Source: an uncultured Lachnospiraceae bacterium (GTDB taxonomy: Bacteria > Bacillota_A > Clostridia > Lachnospirales > Lachnospiraceae). Taken from it: 7,247 bases of DNA. Positions 7,022-7,247 of the stretch are shown piece after piece. The notes beneath the pieces are model-generated. The model did not search any database, had not been told where the DNA came from, and was given only the letters and a program-made list of their open reading frames with translations. The position numbers were made by a program, and so were the translations under genes. Location of the stretch: positions 1 through 7,247 of the forward strand of contig USPJ01000049.1 of assembly GCA_900556645.1 (NCBI GenBank), in the 5' to 3' direction. Numbering within the stretch: position 1 is the first letter of the stretch; the number at the start of each line of letters is the position of its first letter.

Positions 7022-7247
7022 TAAATTCTGCGTTGTACCACCTGTTACAATGTACTTAGCCTGTGCTGCATACATGGCTTTCGTAACGGGAAAGCAACCG
7101 TCAGTTCCTACTTCGTACCTTGCCTTTCCTAAAATCAGGCTTGCGGTTCAGACTGCGACTTGGAAGTGATGTTCAGATACAGGCTACTCATACCGGCTCT
7201 CACCAACTCCGGCTCTCTGGGACTTTGACCGATATCCTACTGTCTTC
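6991..7247 (-). promoter_or_regulatory. T-box riboswitch (tRNA-Ile) controlling ileS; 5' edge cut off
   Basis: Uncharged tRNA-Ile should bind this leader and stabilise an antiterminator, so ileS is transcribed when isoleucine charging falls. In minus-strand RNA, Stem I shows GAUAUCGG (7236-7229) pairing with CCUGUAUC (7183-7176). Beneath it is a loop-E-type specifier loop with AGUA (7241-7238) facing GAA (7174-7172). The specifier codon AUC (Ile) is at 7170-7168, followed by the expected purine A. GAAG (7247-7244) then pairs with CUUC (7166-7163), so the base of Stem I and the promoter lie just outside the window. AGAGAG (7219-7214) marks the AG-bulge region. Stem III is the hairpin 7095-7077. 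The T-box itself (7046-7030) reads AACAGGUGGUACAACGC; AGG (7043-7041) and ACGC (7033-7030) pair with CCU and GCGU within 7018-7012, leaving the bulge UGGUACA. UGGU (7040-7037) matches the ACCA 3' end of tRNA-Ile. This accounts for the whole 301-base stretch before ileS. Confidence 0.94.

Noticed and set aside
7176..7178. A second AUC triplet near the T-box specifier loop
   Set aside because: It is paired in the helix above the loop (CCUGUAUC with GAUAUCGG) and followed by U, whereas the AUC at 7168-7170 is in the loop and followed by a purine.

Overview
The window reads as a chromosomal segment of a moderately low-GC anaerobic Firmicute, most probably Lachnospiraceae/Clostridia. This rests on strong AGGAGG-type ribosome binding sites, a tRNA-responsive T-box leader, intrinsic hairpin-plus-U terminators, a long IleRS of the 'type 2' class, and a Ca2+-loop protein that resembles clostridial relatives. 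The placement is inferred from sequence style and family resemblance, not from a search.

Every supported gene lies on the minus strand, so transcription runs from right to left. From the right edge: (1) 6991-7247 is a T-box leader with an AUC (Ile) specifier and a terminator/antiterminator switch; its first few bases lie beyond the window. (2) 3788-6946 is ileS, isoleucyl-tRNA synthetase, 1052 aa. (3) A 79-base gap holds an intrinsic terminator (3732-3770) and then the glgP ribosome binding site. (4) 1234-3708 is glgP, glycogen phosphorylase, 824 aa from the start chosen here. (5) 995-1233 holds a palindrome, the strong glgP terminator and a candidate promoter for the next gene. (6) 1-994 is the first 331 codons of an EF-hand-like calcium-binding protein whose C-terminus runs off the left edge.

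The three genes do not form a metabolic pathway. ileS is controlled by the charging state of tRNA-Ile. glgP (storage glycogen breakdown) follows closely but is separated by a terminator, so it is either expressed by read-through or has a promoter inside ileS. The calcium-binding gene appears to be an independent unit. Most of the window is ordinary housekeeping sequence. The points worth a second look are the unusual T-box element, the terminator placed directly before the glgP ribosome binding site, the glgP start site, and the leaderless EF-hand-like protein.
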